Assembly (NCBI GenBank): GCA_948960675.1
Contig: CARDPF010000044.1
Coordinates: 1 to 14,882, forward strand
Source: an uncultured Eisenbergiella sp.
Lineage (GTDB): Bacteria > Bacillota > Clostridia > Lachnospirales > Lachnospiraceae
Length of the DNA: 14,882 nt
Direction of reading: 5' to 3'
The notes beneath the pieces were generated by a model that was given only the letters and a program-made list of their open reading frames with translations, was not told the origin of the DNA and did no database searches. This document shows positions 1-8,226 of the stretch, piece after piece. The translations under genes were made by a program, and so were the position numbers. Position 1 is the stretch's first letter, and every line of letters starts with the position of its first letter.

Positions 1-13
1 GCTCTTCCGATCT
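1..13. other. Illumina adapter remnant at contig edge
   Basis: The first 13 bases, GCTCTTCCGATCT, are identical to the 3' end of the Illumina TruSeq adapter. The protein frame of the following gene can be read back to base 14 and no further, which fits base 14 being the first genomic base. This is a library artefact, not biology, and it marks the end of an assembled contig. Confidence 0.9.
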
Positions 14-1770
14 GGGCTGGCAGTTACTTTCTGGACGCCGTTGCTCTTAAGTGGCCTTGATGAGCTGTCAAGGCCCTGCTCTTATTTGGACATGGCAGTC
101 TGTTCGTTGGACGGGAAGAAGCATCAGGTGGAGATTTCCTGGGAATTTGCCGGGGAATTGTGCTGTAACCAGGGGCAGACGGAAAAAATCGGGGGCGGCA
201 GCTATGTGCTGGGAACAGCGCAGGCAGCATGGCTCGGGCTTCGGGAGCAAAGGCCCTTGGGGCACAGCGGCGACAGCATTGCTATCGACTGGGGGTATCT
301 CTATCTTGCATTGGAAGAAAAAGCGGGCAGGGCGGTATCCTATTGCCAGGAGAGACGCTGCCTCTGTGCAAGCTTTCGGTTTTCCCCGGATGGAGATACG
401 CGTGAAAGCGCATCTTTGGTTGCCGCGTATGATGATGTTGCTTCTATTTGCTATTTTGGCAGGATGCTTCCCGGCTATTGGGCAAGGGATGGAAAAACAA
501 TCCTCACGGCAATCATGGAAGCCATCCGGGAACATGATTCTCTGCAGGGGCGGTGTGAGACTTTTGAACAGGAACTGGAAGAAGGGACGGGGGCATTTGG
601 GGAAGCATATACGAAAATTTGCCATGCAGCTTACCGCCAGTCCATTGCGGCGCATAAGCTGATTGCTGACGAAGAGGGGAAAGCCGTTTTCATTTCCAAA
701 GAATGCCATTCCAACGGATGTGCCGCCACTGTGGATGTGACATATCCTTCCACACCGCTTTATTTCCTTTATAACCCGGAATTGGTCCGGGCGATGATGC
801 GCCCGGTGCTTCGGTTTGCCAAGATGCCGGTATGGGGATATGATTTTGCACCCCACGATGCAGGGCGTTATCCCTATGTTACAGGACAGGTGTATGGCTT
901 AAAGGCTTACCAGAAGGCTGCCCAGGATTTAGGGGGGGGGAGGAGGACGGTTATGTCTATCCAATGTATTATCAGATGCCGGGCAATGCGGATGTCTATT
1001 GTTATGAGAATCAGATGCCCGTGGAGGAAAGCGGCAATATGCTGATCCTTGCGGCAGCGTTGGCCCGGCTGGACCCGCAGGGCGAAAAGGAAACCCTTCA
1101 GGAGAATCTGCCCTTGTATGGAAAATGGGTGAAATATCTCCTGCAATATGGCAGCGACCCGGGGGAGCAGTTATGTACCGATGATTTTGCAGGCCATATG
1201 GCGCACAATGTGAACCTTGCCATAAAGGCGATTATGGGTGTGGAGGCATACTCCATCCTGATGGGCGCGGCCGGGAAGGATGGGGAGGCTGTGCATTACC
1301 ATGGGAAGGCAGCAAAGATGGCGAAGGATGTGTATGACAGGGCTTGCGCACCCGGGCATACCAAGCTGACTTTTGACGGAAAAGAAGAAGGCTGGAGCCT
1401 GAAGTATAACGCTGTGTGGGACCTGGTCTTTGGGTCCGGTCTTTGGGATGACGTGTTTTACTTGGAAGAATCAGAATATTACAGGGGAAAATGTAATTGC
1501 TATGGCGTGCCGTTAGATTCAAGGGCAGACTATACGAAAAGTGACTGGATGATGTGGGCGGCAGCGTTAGATGAGAGTGGGGATAATGTGGAGATGTTTG
1601 CCCGGGGTATTTTAGAATTTTTGGAGAAAAGCCCTGACAGGGCGCCTTTTTCTGACTGGTATGAGACAAAAAGCGCCCAAAAGCATGGGTTCCAGAACCG
1701 TACCGTACAAGGCGGAATTTTTATGCCGCTCCTTTTGAGGGGGGCTGAAAAACGGGAAAAGCAGCAGTAA
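14..1770 (+). pseudogene. DUF4965/glutaminase-A family protein, 5' partial and frameshifted
   Basis: This resembles the DUF5127-DUF4965-DUF1793 family named after fungal glutaminase A, whose members run to roughly 680-700 residues and often sit in bacterial glycan-use loci; the true substrate here is unknown. The frame is open from base 14 (GLAVTFWTPLL..., then LSRPCSYLDM), so the N-terminus lies off the contig, and the TTG at 41 is not the real start. The family blocks KECHSNGCAATVDVTYPS (around 700-755), QMPVEESGNMLIL (1012-1050), QLCTDDFAGHMAHN (1168-1209) and SDWYETK (1650-1670) are all visible. The first three quarters read in frame 2 up to a G9 run at 932-940; the rest reads in frame 1. 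Ten G would restore GGGEEDGYVYP and a continuous protein. The TAA at 1770 is followed 69 bp later by the GH125 gene, which suggests one operon. The family call is firm; whether the frameshift is real or an assembly error is open. Confidence 0.85.
932..940 (+). repeat. G9 homopolymer at a frameshift
   Basis: Nine consecutive G, preceded by GATTTA and followed by AGGAGGACGG. Reading passes from frame 2 to frame 1 exactly here. A G10 (or G7) tract would join the two halves of the DUF4965-family gene. Such runs are prone to replication or polymerase slippage and also to base-calling error. Confidence 0.8.
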
Positions 1771-1839
1771 AACATGCTGGCGGGCAGCCGCTTGGCTGGT
1801 GCCTGTGGGAAATGAGATACAACGGAAAGGAGTAAGGAG

Positions 1840-3030
1840 ATGAAAATTCCCAATATTTTGAAGGAAAGGGCAGCGGCGCTGGAAGATGGTTCATATTTTG
1901 TCATCACTGGTGATATTCCGGCAATGTGGCTACGCGATTCCGCGGCGCAGGTTAGGCCTTATGTGAAATATGCAAAAGAGGAGCCGGAATTGCAAAAAAT
2001 ATTGGAGGGCATTATTGAAAAGCAGGCGGAATTAGTATGTATTGACCCGTATGCCAATGCTTTCAATGAGAGTGCAAGCGGTTTGGGGCATCAGGATGAG
2101 ACGAAGCTGAATGACCATGTATGGGAACGGAAGTACGAGGTGGATTCGCTGTGCGCACCTCTTTACCTGGGATATGCCTATTGGAAGGCTGCCGGGATCA
2201 ATCGGATTTTTACGCCCACCTGGCACGAAATGATAAAGCATGTCGTGGAGACTTTTACCACGGAACAGGAACATGGGAATTCGGAATACTTTTTCCGGCG
2301 GTATGGTTGTGTGAAGTCGGATACCCTGCCATGCAGGGGAAAGGGGCGGCCGGTGAATATGACGGGCATGACATGGTCAGGTTTCCGCCCGTCCGATGAT
2401 TGCTGTGAGTTTGGGTACCTGATCCCTTCTAATATGATGGCGGTGGTTGCCCTTGGGTATGGGGAGCAGATTTGTAAAGAGTGCTATGGGGATGAGGAAC
2501 TGGCCACACAATGCCATGTGCTGGCGGAGGAAATCCTGGATGGGATTATGGCCTATGGGATTGTGGAGCATCCCAAGTATGGCAAAATCTATGCATATGA
2601 GACAGATGGTTTCGGAAATTACAACCTGATGGATGATGCCAATTCCCCCAGCCTTTTGGCTATGCCGTATCTGGGGTTTTGCAGCCGGGAGGATGAACTG
2701 TACCAGAATACCAGAAGGTTTCTTTTATCCCCGGATAATCCTTATTATTATGAAGGGAGCCTTGCAAAGGGGATGGGGAGCCCCCATACGCCGCAAGGGT
2801 ATGTGTGGCATATCGGCATTGTGATGCAGGCACTGACTTCCGGCAGCAGGGAGGAAATATTGGACTGCCTGGGTATGTTGGCCAGGACCCATGCGGGAAC
2901 CTACTATATGCATGAATCATTCCACCCATCTATGCCGGAGCAGTATACGCGGTCCTGGTTTGCATGGGCTAACACGCTGTTTGCAGAGCTTTTGGACAAA
3001 CTCATGGAAGAAAAATTTTGGGATGAATAG
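1840..3030 (+). CDS. GH125 exo-alpha-1,6-mannosidase, short N-terminus
   Basis: A 396-residue protein of glycoside hydrolase family 125 (formerly DUF1237), metal-independent inverting enzymes that remove terminal alpha-1,6-linked mannose. Family signatures are intact: FVITGDIPAMWLRDS (20-34), IDPYANAFNE (68-77), GMTWSGFRPSDD (176-187), YETDGFGNYNLMDDAN (253-268), GSPHTPQGYVWHI (313-325) and YMHESFH (356-362). By comparison with characterised clostridial and streptococcal enzymes, the general acid should be the Asp of PSDD (186/187) and the base Glu359. No signal peptide is seen, so it is probably cytoplasmic and acts on imported glycans. The start is supported by AAAGGAG 7 bases upstream. Only about 15 residues precede the first conserved block, where characterised members have about 45, so an N-terminal helix segment may be lost. 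It is the only enzyme gene in the locus without a frame lesion. Confidence 0.93.
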   Translation: MKIPNILKERAAALEDGSYFVITGDIPAMWLRDSAAQVRPYVKYAKEEPELQKILEGIIEKQAELVCIDPYANAFNESASGLGHQDETKLNDHVWERKYEVDSLCAPLYLGYAYWKAAGINRIFTPTWHEMIKHVVETFTTEQEHGNSEYFFRRYGCVKSDTLPCRGKGRPVNMTGMTWSGFRPSDDCCEFGYLIPSNMMAVVALGYGEQICKECYGDEELATQCHVLAEEILDGIMAYGIVEHPKYGKIYAYETDGFGNYNLMDDANSPSLLAMPYLGFCSREDELYQNTRRFLLSPDNPYYYEGSLAKGMGSPHTPQGYVWHIGIVMQALTSGSREEILDCLGMLARTHAGTYYMHESFHPSMPEQYTRSWFAWANTLFAELLDKLMEEKFWDE

Positions 3031-3123
3031 TCTGGCCATCATCCGGTGTGTGCCGTGTTCGGCCCAATGCAGGGGTGCGCTGCCGCACTGCGGCAAAGAA
3101 TGGAAATAAGAAGGGTGAATGAA

Positions 3124-3860
3124 ATGTTATATCCGAGAAAGGAAGAAAAGCAGCTTGATGAAGAATTGTTCCAAAATCCGTCCAGTGAATACCGGGGTAC
3201 GCCGTTTTGGGCATGGAACTGCCGTGTGACCAGAAAACAGATTGAAGAACAGGCGCAGGTCCTGCGCCAGATGGGAATGGGCGGCGCCCATATCCACTGC
3301 CGTACAGGGATGGATATTCCTTATATGAGTGAAGAATTCCTGGATTTGGTCTCCTATGCACATGAGCAGTTTGCAGAAAAAAATATGCTGACCTGGTTAT
3401 ATGATGAAGACCGCTGGCCTTCCGGATTCGGGGGCGGCCTGGTGACCATCCACCCGGAGTACAGGGAACGCTATCTGGTATTTTCCCCGGAACCGGCGGG
3501 GGACGGTTTCCCGGAAGAAAGAGGAACATCAATCTCCGCGGCAAATGTGATCCGCAACGATTCCAGGCAATTGCTGAAGCGCTATGGAGTGTTGCTGAAT
3601 AAAGACAGGAGTATTTTTTGAGTCCATACCGCGTTTGTTTCCCGCAGGTCAAAAAAGGCAGCCACCTTTTAGAATTAAAGGCTTTTGGAAACAGGAAAAA
3701 TACGTTTGGCCAACTGCACAATTGTAATGAAAATATTTTTTGGTGTGGTCCGGATGCATGGAGGACTGTGGGGGAAAATTGGGCTTATGAATATCAGCTT
3801 ACTAAGACAGGGATTCTGGTGGGCCCGCATTTGGAAATAGGGTTTTCCGGATATTTGTGA
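3124..3860 (+). pseudogene. Large glycosidase-like protein, internal deletion and frameshift
   Basis: Two pieces of one large protein. The first (3124-3621, 165 residues) reads from ATG with a purine-rich GAAGGG upstream and holds PSSEYRGTPFWAWN, a MGMGGAHIHCRTGMDIPY segment and LYDEDRWPSGFGGG. This is the N-terminal barrel start of a family of roughly 1000-residue putative glycosidases distantly like GH106 alpha-L-rhamnosidases. The second (about 3612-3860, frame 3) holds KAFGNRKNTFG, LHNCNE and AWRTVGENWAYEYQL, which I recognise as the C-terminal beta-sandwich end of the same kind of protein. The junction is near 3600-3625, in and around a T6 run, and the pieces are out of frame, so perhaps 600-800 residues are missing, including most of the catalytic domain. 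The product would be inactive. It follows GH125 by 93 bp on the same strand, so it was probably in the same operon. Family naming is from memory of motifs; the two-piece structure is the firmer part. Confidence 0.7.
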
Positions 3861-4521
3861 CTTTCCACGACCTGTTTCATGGCGGCGGACCCTGTTTTCA
3901 TCAGGGTGCTTACAAGGGCGTTGGAGCTTGTGTTTGCCTGGTAGGTATCGTAGTATTCGTCAAGAAGGATGATTGCTTTTTGACCATAATATTTTTTCGA
4001 GATAGGAACAAAGCATCATGATGGACATGGATGCGGTGAGGTCGTCCATATCCCTGTTGACGGATGCAAAGTGCGCCCTGTCGTCATCGCTAAACAGATT
4101 GGACGCCATGATTTCTTTATATTTCTTATACTCGTTGGCGATGATCTGCTTCACGATGGCCTTCATTTCTTCCAGCGCGGCCATACCGGCGCTGTTTGTC
4201 GGTTTGACGTCCGCAAAGCCCATGAATATGACAGGATATTTCCCCTGCAGCTTCCGATATGCATAACCGCCATCCGGGGATTTCCCTTCCCAGATGGCTT
4301 TCCCATCAAATATGTTCCCCGGTTGGCATATTTGATGGAAAAGAAATATTCCACGGTGCTCATGTTGAGGGTTTTCCCAAACCTGCGGGGACGGGTGGCC
4401 AGGGTAACTTTGTCCGCATATTCCCGCCAATCCCTGAGGAACAGGGGTTTGTCTATATAAAAAATATTTTTTCCATCATTTCCGCATAGCTTTGGTATCC
4501 GATACCGGTCTTTGGCTTCAT
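3861..4521 (-). pseudogene. AAA-ATPase (DUF1703-type) gene, frameshifted and 3' truncated
   Basis: Read on the minus strand from ATG at 4521 (MKPKTGIGYQSYAEMM, with GGAG 8 bases upstream), this is the N-terminal half of the AAA-ATPase-like/PD-(D/E)XK nuclease family common in Lachnospiraceae. Visible parts are IDKPLFL, the ATP-loop-like RPRRFGKTLNMSTVEYFF, NIFDGKAIW, GKYPVIFMGF and KAIILLDEY. Three single-base indels break it: one A missing at the 4467-4472 run, one A missing at 4315-4316, and one extra A at 3992-3997. Past LLDEY (below about 3960) the sequence (YDTYQANTSSNALVSTLMK) does not match what I expect of this family and its source is unclear. It then abuts the C-terminal end of the glycosidase remnant tail to tail. 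The gene is not functional as read. These proteins are repeated, mobile-like genes of unclear role. Confidence 0.78.
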
Positions 4522-4608
4522 ATCCATGTCTCCATAATTTTACTATCCATGTTTCCCTGATTTTTCACAACTGTTAAAAGATGATTTAACCGGCATGGCT
4601 GCCATTCC

Positions 4609-6438
4609 TCAGGAGAAATCTTGTGGGGAATCTTCCTTCATTTCCAGGCAGGGAATCGTAAGGTAGGCAGTTGTGCCTTCTCCGGGGCAGCTCTGGTAGG
4701 TCAGGCTGTATTTTGCCCCATAATAGAGCCTTATGCGTTCCATGATATTCCAGATTCCATATCCTGTGGAAGCTGGCTTATCGGGAGGGGGGAGACTGAG
4801 TGCCGCAAGCTGTTCCTGCGTCATGCCTATGCCATCATCGATAATTGCAAGATAAAGGGTGTTTTCCGATACGGAGCCTGTAATGGTGACGGTCCCGGTT
4901 TGGCTCTCCTTTTCCAGGATTCCGTGGAGAATTGCATTCTCCACGATTGGTTGGAGGATCAGGTTTAAGATGCTGCATCCCCGGATATTATCCGGTATCT
5001 GCAGCTTTAGGCCTATGGGGTGTTCAAAACGGAAATTCTGCAGTTTTACATACACTTCCACGTGCAACAGGGCATCCCGGAGAGAAATCATGTCCCGCCC
5101 CTTGTTCAGGCTGAGTTTGTAAAACTTAGACAGCAGGGATATAATCTCGGAGATTTCGTTAGCTTCATAGTCCAACGCCAGCCAGTGGAGCAGGTCCAGC
5201 GTATTGTACAGGAAATGTGGGTTAATCTGTGCCTGCAGGGCCTTTAATTCAGAATTTTTCAGGGCAAGGCCCAGCTGGTACTGGGATTTGGCGTAGGCGT
5301 TGATTTTGTCAAGCATGTAGTTGTAGCTGTTGGTCAGGTCGCTGACCTCATCGGTCCCGGCAGGGGCCGGGATGGGGGAATAGTTGTCAAACCGAACCTC
5401 ACGCATCCTGGCGGCAAGGAAACGGACTCTCATGGTGAGCAGCCGGGAGATGAACAGGGCCGTTAGAAGGAACAAAATGCTGACCAGCAGCATGATAAGC
5501 AGCATATTGTTTCTGGTGTCAGTGCCGGTTTCAAGAATCTTTTCGTAGGGGTTAAGGGATATCAAAGTCCAGCCTGAGCTGCCGACAGGGGTATAGCCCA
5601 GCAGCATGGTATCGCCGCCGGCCTGGACCATATGTTGGCCGGATGCGATGCACTCGTGGAGAAGGCCTACCGACAGGCCATAATCCCGGAACAATGACTC
5701 ATCGGAAATGGCTATGGCGTTCCCGCCGTTATCCAGTAGCAGGGAAATGCTTCCAGGCAGGGTGGAAGCGCGGCCGACAATGGTGTTAAACAGCTCCTGG
5801 GGGATGTTCACGGTAATAATGCCGATGTTTTTATAAATGGAGGTCTCTTTCATGTACCGTGCCCCGGTGATCACGGTGGTTTCCCTGTGCAGGACAGGGT
5901 CTTCTATGGTGTGGGGTGGGAACCACAAGACATCCCCGTAGAAGCTTTGCAGGGATTCGTCCAGCATCCGGCCCTGGTCACAGTCTAAGCTGATAAAGGA
6001 GAGCCCTTCTAAGCCCTTGCTTTTGGCAAAGACAAATTTCCCGGTGGTAAATATTTCCGCGGAGTAGAAGTCATCGGAGGAAAAGATCCCGTTAAGCAGG
6101 TCGTAAGCCGTCCTATAATCCTGATGCAGCGCAAGCAGCTGGTTGGATGGCGCGTTTTTGCGGTAGAGGTCGGTCAGGGTGTTGTGGTAGGCGGCCTGCT
6201 GTGTGGCGTTGATGATGTCGCAAAGGATCCTGTCAAGGTAGGTGCCGGTCTGCTGCAGGGATAAGTCCATGGAATGCCGGAACTGGCGGATCAGCGTCCC
6301 GGATACATGGGAATAGGACAGGAGGGTGAGGGACAAAAGAGGGATGATGATCAAAACGGCATAGGAAAGCAGAAGCTTTGTAGAAAGCTGCATCCGGTAC
6401 AGAAATATCATGTATAGATTGCGCAACCATTTTTTCAT
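4609..6438 (-). CDS. YesM-type sensor histidine kinase
   Basis: A 609-residue membrane kinase of the LytS/YesM class (His_kinase plus HATPase_c). In order: transmembrane helix about 22-44, a roughly 265-residue extracellular sensor region of probable Cache type, second helix about 312-332, a HAMP-like linker to about 385, the phospho-acceptor motif QINPHFLYNTL with His408, the N box PIVENAILHG (497-506), and ATP-binding motifs DDGIGM (534-539) and GYGIWNIMERI (559-569). All key residues are present and no lesion is seen. Its ATG overlaps the stop of the upstream regulator gene (ATGA), so the two are translationally coupled. It would sense an extracellular sugar, directly or through the binding protein, and phosphorylate the partner regulator. 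The exact ligand cannot be read from the sequence. Confidence 0.95.
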   Translation of the reverse strand: MKKWLRNLYMIFLYRMQLSTKLLLSYAVLIIIPLLSLTLLSYSHVSGTLIRQFRHSMDLSLQQTGTYLDRILCDIINATQQAAYHNTLTDLYRKNAPSNQLLALHQDYRTAYDLLNGIFSSDDFYSAEIFTTGKFVFAKSKGLEGLSFISLDCDQGRMLDESLQSFYGDVLWFPPHTIEDPVLHRETTVITGARYMKETSIYKNIGIITVNIPQELFNTIVGRASTLPGSISLLLDNGGNAIAISDESLFRDYGLSVGLLHECIASGQHMVQAGGDTMLLGYTPVGSSGWTLISLNPYEKILETGTDTRNNMLLIMLLVSILFLLTALFISRLLTMRVRFLAARMREVRFDNYSPIPAPAGTDEVSDLTNSYNYMLDKINAYAKSQYQLGLALKNSELKALQAQINPHFLYNTLDLLHWLALDYEANEISEIISLLSKFYKLSLNKGRDMISLRDALLHVEVYVKLQNFRFEHPIGLKLQIPDNIRGCSILNLILQPIVENAILHGILEKESQTGTVTITGSVSENTLYLAIIDDGIGMTQEQLAALSLPPPDKPASTGYGIWNIMERIRLYYGAKYSLTYQSCPGEGTTAYLTIPCLEMKEDSPQDFS

Positions 6439-8024
6439 AAGGCATGCCTTTCCCGGTATTCCGATGGCGTTATCCCCACTTGCTTTTTAAACAGCCTGGA
6501 GAAATAGTTGGGGTCATTGTACCCTACACAGGAAGAAATCTCATATAATTTTGCGTTTTCCCGCAGCAGTAAATCCTTGGCCTTCCCAACACGGAACATG
6601 TTGATGTAGGTGTTGATTGTGATGCCGGTCTCGTTTTTGAAAATCTGGCACAGGTAGGCCGGTGTAAAGTGCAGGTCTGCTGCCATCTGGTTGATGGAAA
6701 GGCCCGGCTCCCGGAAATGGGTTTCCACATACTGCCGGATGCGGTAGGACAGCAGGGAGACCCCTTCCCGGTCCGCAAGTGCGTCAAAATACAGGGAAAG
6801 CCTGTCCGTCAGGCAGGAATGCAGGGCAAAGACGGTATTGCTCCGGGATATGCTTTCCCAGATGAAATCCCCGTCATAGGGAAGGATATCGGACAAACCC
6901 CGCTCTCGGCATACGGAATCCAGCCCCATCAGCAGCTGGCAGTAAACGTTTTTGACGCTGCCTGCTTCATAGTTACAAGCTGTTTGCCGTAGTTCCCGGA
7001 ACAGCCGGGTGATAAGGTCATCGGCCTTCTGACGGTCGCCGTCCTTCAAAGCCCGGGTAAAGTCCGGGTACAATGCCTTCCCGGGGCAGAAGGGAATCCC
7101 CATGGGGCTGTCTGCGTCTTTAAAGAAGCAGATGTGGTTGTAGCCGGTAAAAAAGAGTTTTTTCAGGCAGACCACGGCATTGACATAGGAATCATAAAGC
7201 TGTTCCGGCTCGGGCACGGAACTGCCCACTGCCACAAAGAGGTCTGCAAATGGCGAGACGGCTTCCAGCATCTCCTCGTAAACCTGGCGCAGCGGGGTTT
7301 GGCCGGCATCTGTCTGGCCCGGTTTTTGGCCGCATAGGTGCAGGATAAAGATATCGGGTTTCTTCTGGGCAAACAGATATGCACCGCAGTATCTGGCAAG
7401 GATGTTGTTAAGTTTCGGGAAAACATATTGGGCATGGTTTGTCAGGTCATCTTTATAGGCAAGCTGCAAAATCAGGGTGCGGTAATGGGGATGCCCCCAA
7501 AAGCCGGGATAAAGTGCGGCAAGATTGTCCATATGCGATTGGTCGGCGGCGGGCAGGGTGAACGCCAGCGCGGCGTTTGTGCGCAGCGTGTCCTGCTGCT
7601 GCTTTTGCAGGAGCTTGTTTTGCCTGATTATGTCGGACTTTTGGCGGTTTTCCTCTATGTTTTGGATTGCGTGTTTTAGGGCATCTAAAAGTTCATGTTC
7701 TTCGATGGGTTTTTCCACATAGCTGACCGCTTTTAAGGAGATGGCGGATTTTAAGTATTCCTTGTCGGCGTAGCCGCTGATGAAAATAATCTGACAGCCG
7801 GGATGGAGCTTCCGCACTTCTTCCGACAGCCGGATCCCGTCCATCCGGGGCATGCGGACATCCGTCAGGATGATGTCAGGGAGCAGGGATTTGGCAAGGG
7901 CAAGACCCTCTAAACCGTTGGGTGCTGCCCCCGCAATCTTTATAGGGAGGGCGCTTTTTTCCACGAGGGAAGAAAGCCCCTTCCTGGTCCGGTATTCATC
8001 GTCCACAATCAGCAGCCTGAACAT
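6435..8024 (-). CDS. YesN-type response regulator with AraC DNA-binding domain
   Basis: A 529-residue regulator. The receiver domain (1-120) has the acidic pair D8/D9, phospho-acceptor Asp55 in IILTDVRMPRMDG, and Lys105 in SYVEKP. A central region of about 300 residues without a recognised motif follows, as is usual for long YesN proteins. The C-terminal about 100 residues form an AraC-type double helix-turn-helix (SINQMAADLHFTPAYLCQIF; then YEISSCVGYNDPNYFSRLF and PSEYRE). The ATG at 8024 is chosen over the longer open frame upstream because MFRLLIVDDE is the standard receiver start and TCCTCCT (AGGAGGA on the coding strand) lies 6 bases before it. It is the first gene of the two-gene operon with the kinase. 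It probably activates the divergent importer genes. Confidence 0.95.
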   Translation of the reverse strand: MFRLLIVDDEYRTRKGLSSLVEKSALPIKIAGAAPNGLEGLALAKSLLPDIILTDVRMPRMDGIRLSEEVRKLHPGCQIIFISGYADKEYLKSAISLKAVSYVEKPIEEHELLDALKHAIQNIEENRQKSDIIRQNKLLQKQQQDTLRTNAALAFTLPAADQSHMDNLAALYPGFWGHPHYRTLILQLAYKDDLTNHAQYVFPKLNNILARYCGAYLFAQKKPDIFILHLCGQKPGQTDAGQTPLRQVYEEMLEAVSPFADLFVAVGSSVPEPEQLYDSYVNAVVCLKKLFFTGYNHICFFKDADSPMGIPFCPGKALYPDFTRALKDGDRQKADDLITRLFRELRQTACNYEAGSVKNVYCQLLMGLDSVCRERGLSDILPYDGDFIWESISRSNTVFALHSCLTDRLSLYFDALADREGVSLLSYRIRQYVETHFREPGLSINQMAADLHFTPAYLCQIFKNETGITINTYINMFRVGKAKDLLLRENAKLYEISSCVGYNDPNYFSRLFKKQVGITPSEYRERHAL

Positions 8025-8030
8025 AATATA

Positions 8031-8037
8031 TCCTCCT
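8031..8037 (-). promoter_or_regulatory. Ribosome binding site of the response regulator
   Basis: AGGAGGA on the minus strand, 6 bases before ATG 8024. It fixes the start of the regulator and rules out the longer open frame that runs upstream to 8771 across the divergent promoter and the first permease gene. Confidence 0.85.
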
Positions 8038-8067
8038 GATAACAACAGTGTCATTCTAATTATTACC

Positions 8068-8073
8068 ATTATA
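8068..8073 (-). promoter_or_regulatory. Candidate -10 box for the regulator-kinase operon
   Basis: TATAAT on the minus strand, 44 bases before the regulator start codon. The 15-18 bases upstream give only T-rich hexamers such as TTTATT, a weak -35. It sits in an A/T-rich stretch of an otherwise GC-balanced region, as expected for a promoter. Low, constitutive expression is plausible; this is motif reading only. Confidence 0.45.
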
Positions 8074-8170
8074 GGGGAAACAAAAACAAAAATAAATGAA
8101 AATGCAAAAGAGGAAAAGATAGTGCTGGAAATTATAATTTTGTTAGGTATCTGCGGCGGGGGAACGCAGG

Positions 8171-8176
8171 TATAAT
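8171..8176 (+). promoter_or_regulatory. Candidate -10 box for the importer operon
   Basis: TATAAT lies 50 bases before the first permease ATG. The hexamer at the normal -35 position (8148-8153, TATCTG) does not resemble TTGACA, and the nearest TTG-containing hexamer is too far away. A good -10 with no -35 is typical of promoters that need an activator, which fits control by the neighbouring AraC-type regulator. I found no clear direct repeat for its binding site. Confidence 0.45.
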
Positions 8177-8226
8177 GAAAACAGGATTTGACTGCAGGCC
8201 GGTTTGCGGCAGGAAAGGGGAAACGC

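Noticed and set aside
68..856. Long open frame (262 codons) on the minus strand
   Set aside because: It lies antisense to clear DUF4965-family homology, has no ribosome site, and its composition is that of a shadow frame.
3081..3095. Perfect small hairpin TGCCGC-ACT-GCGGCA between GH125 and the glycosidase remnant
   Set aside because: The loop is three bases with no T tract after it; the stem is short and GC-rich sequence yields such hairpins by chance. Terminator not supported.
3002..3721. Minus-strand open frame of 239 codons
   Set aside because: It is the shadow of the glycosidase remnant and the GH125 end; its Pro/Ser/Arg-rich content matches no family I know.
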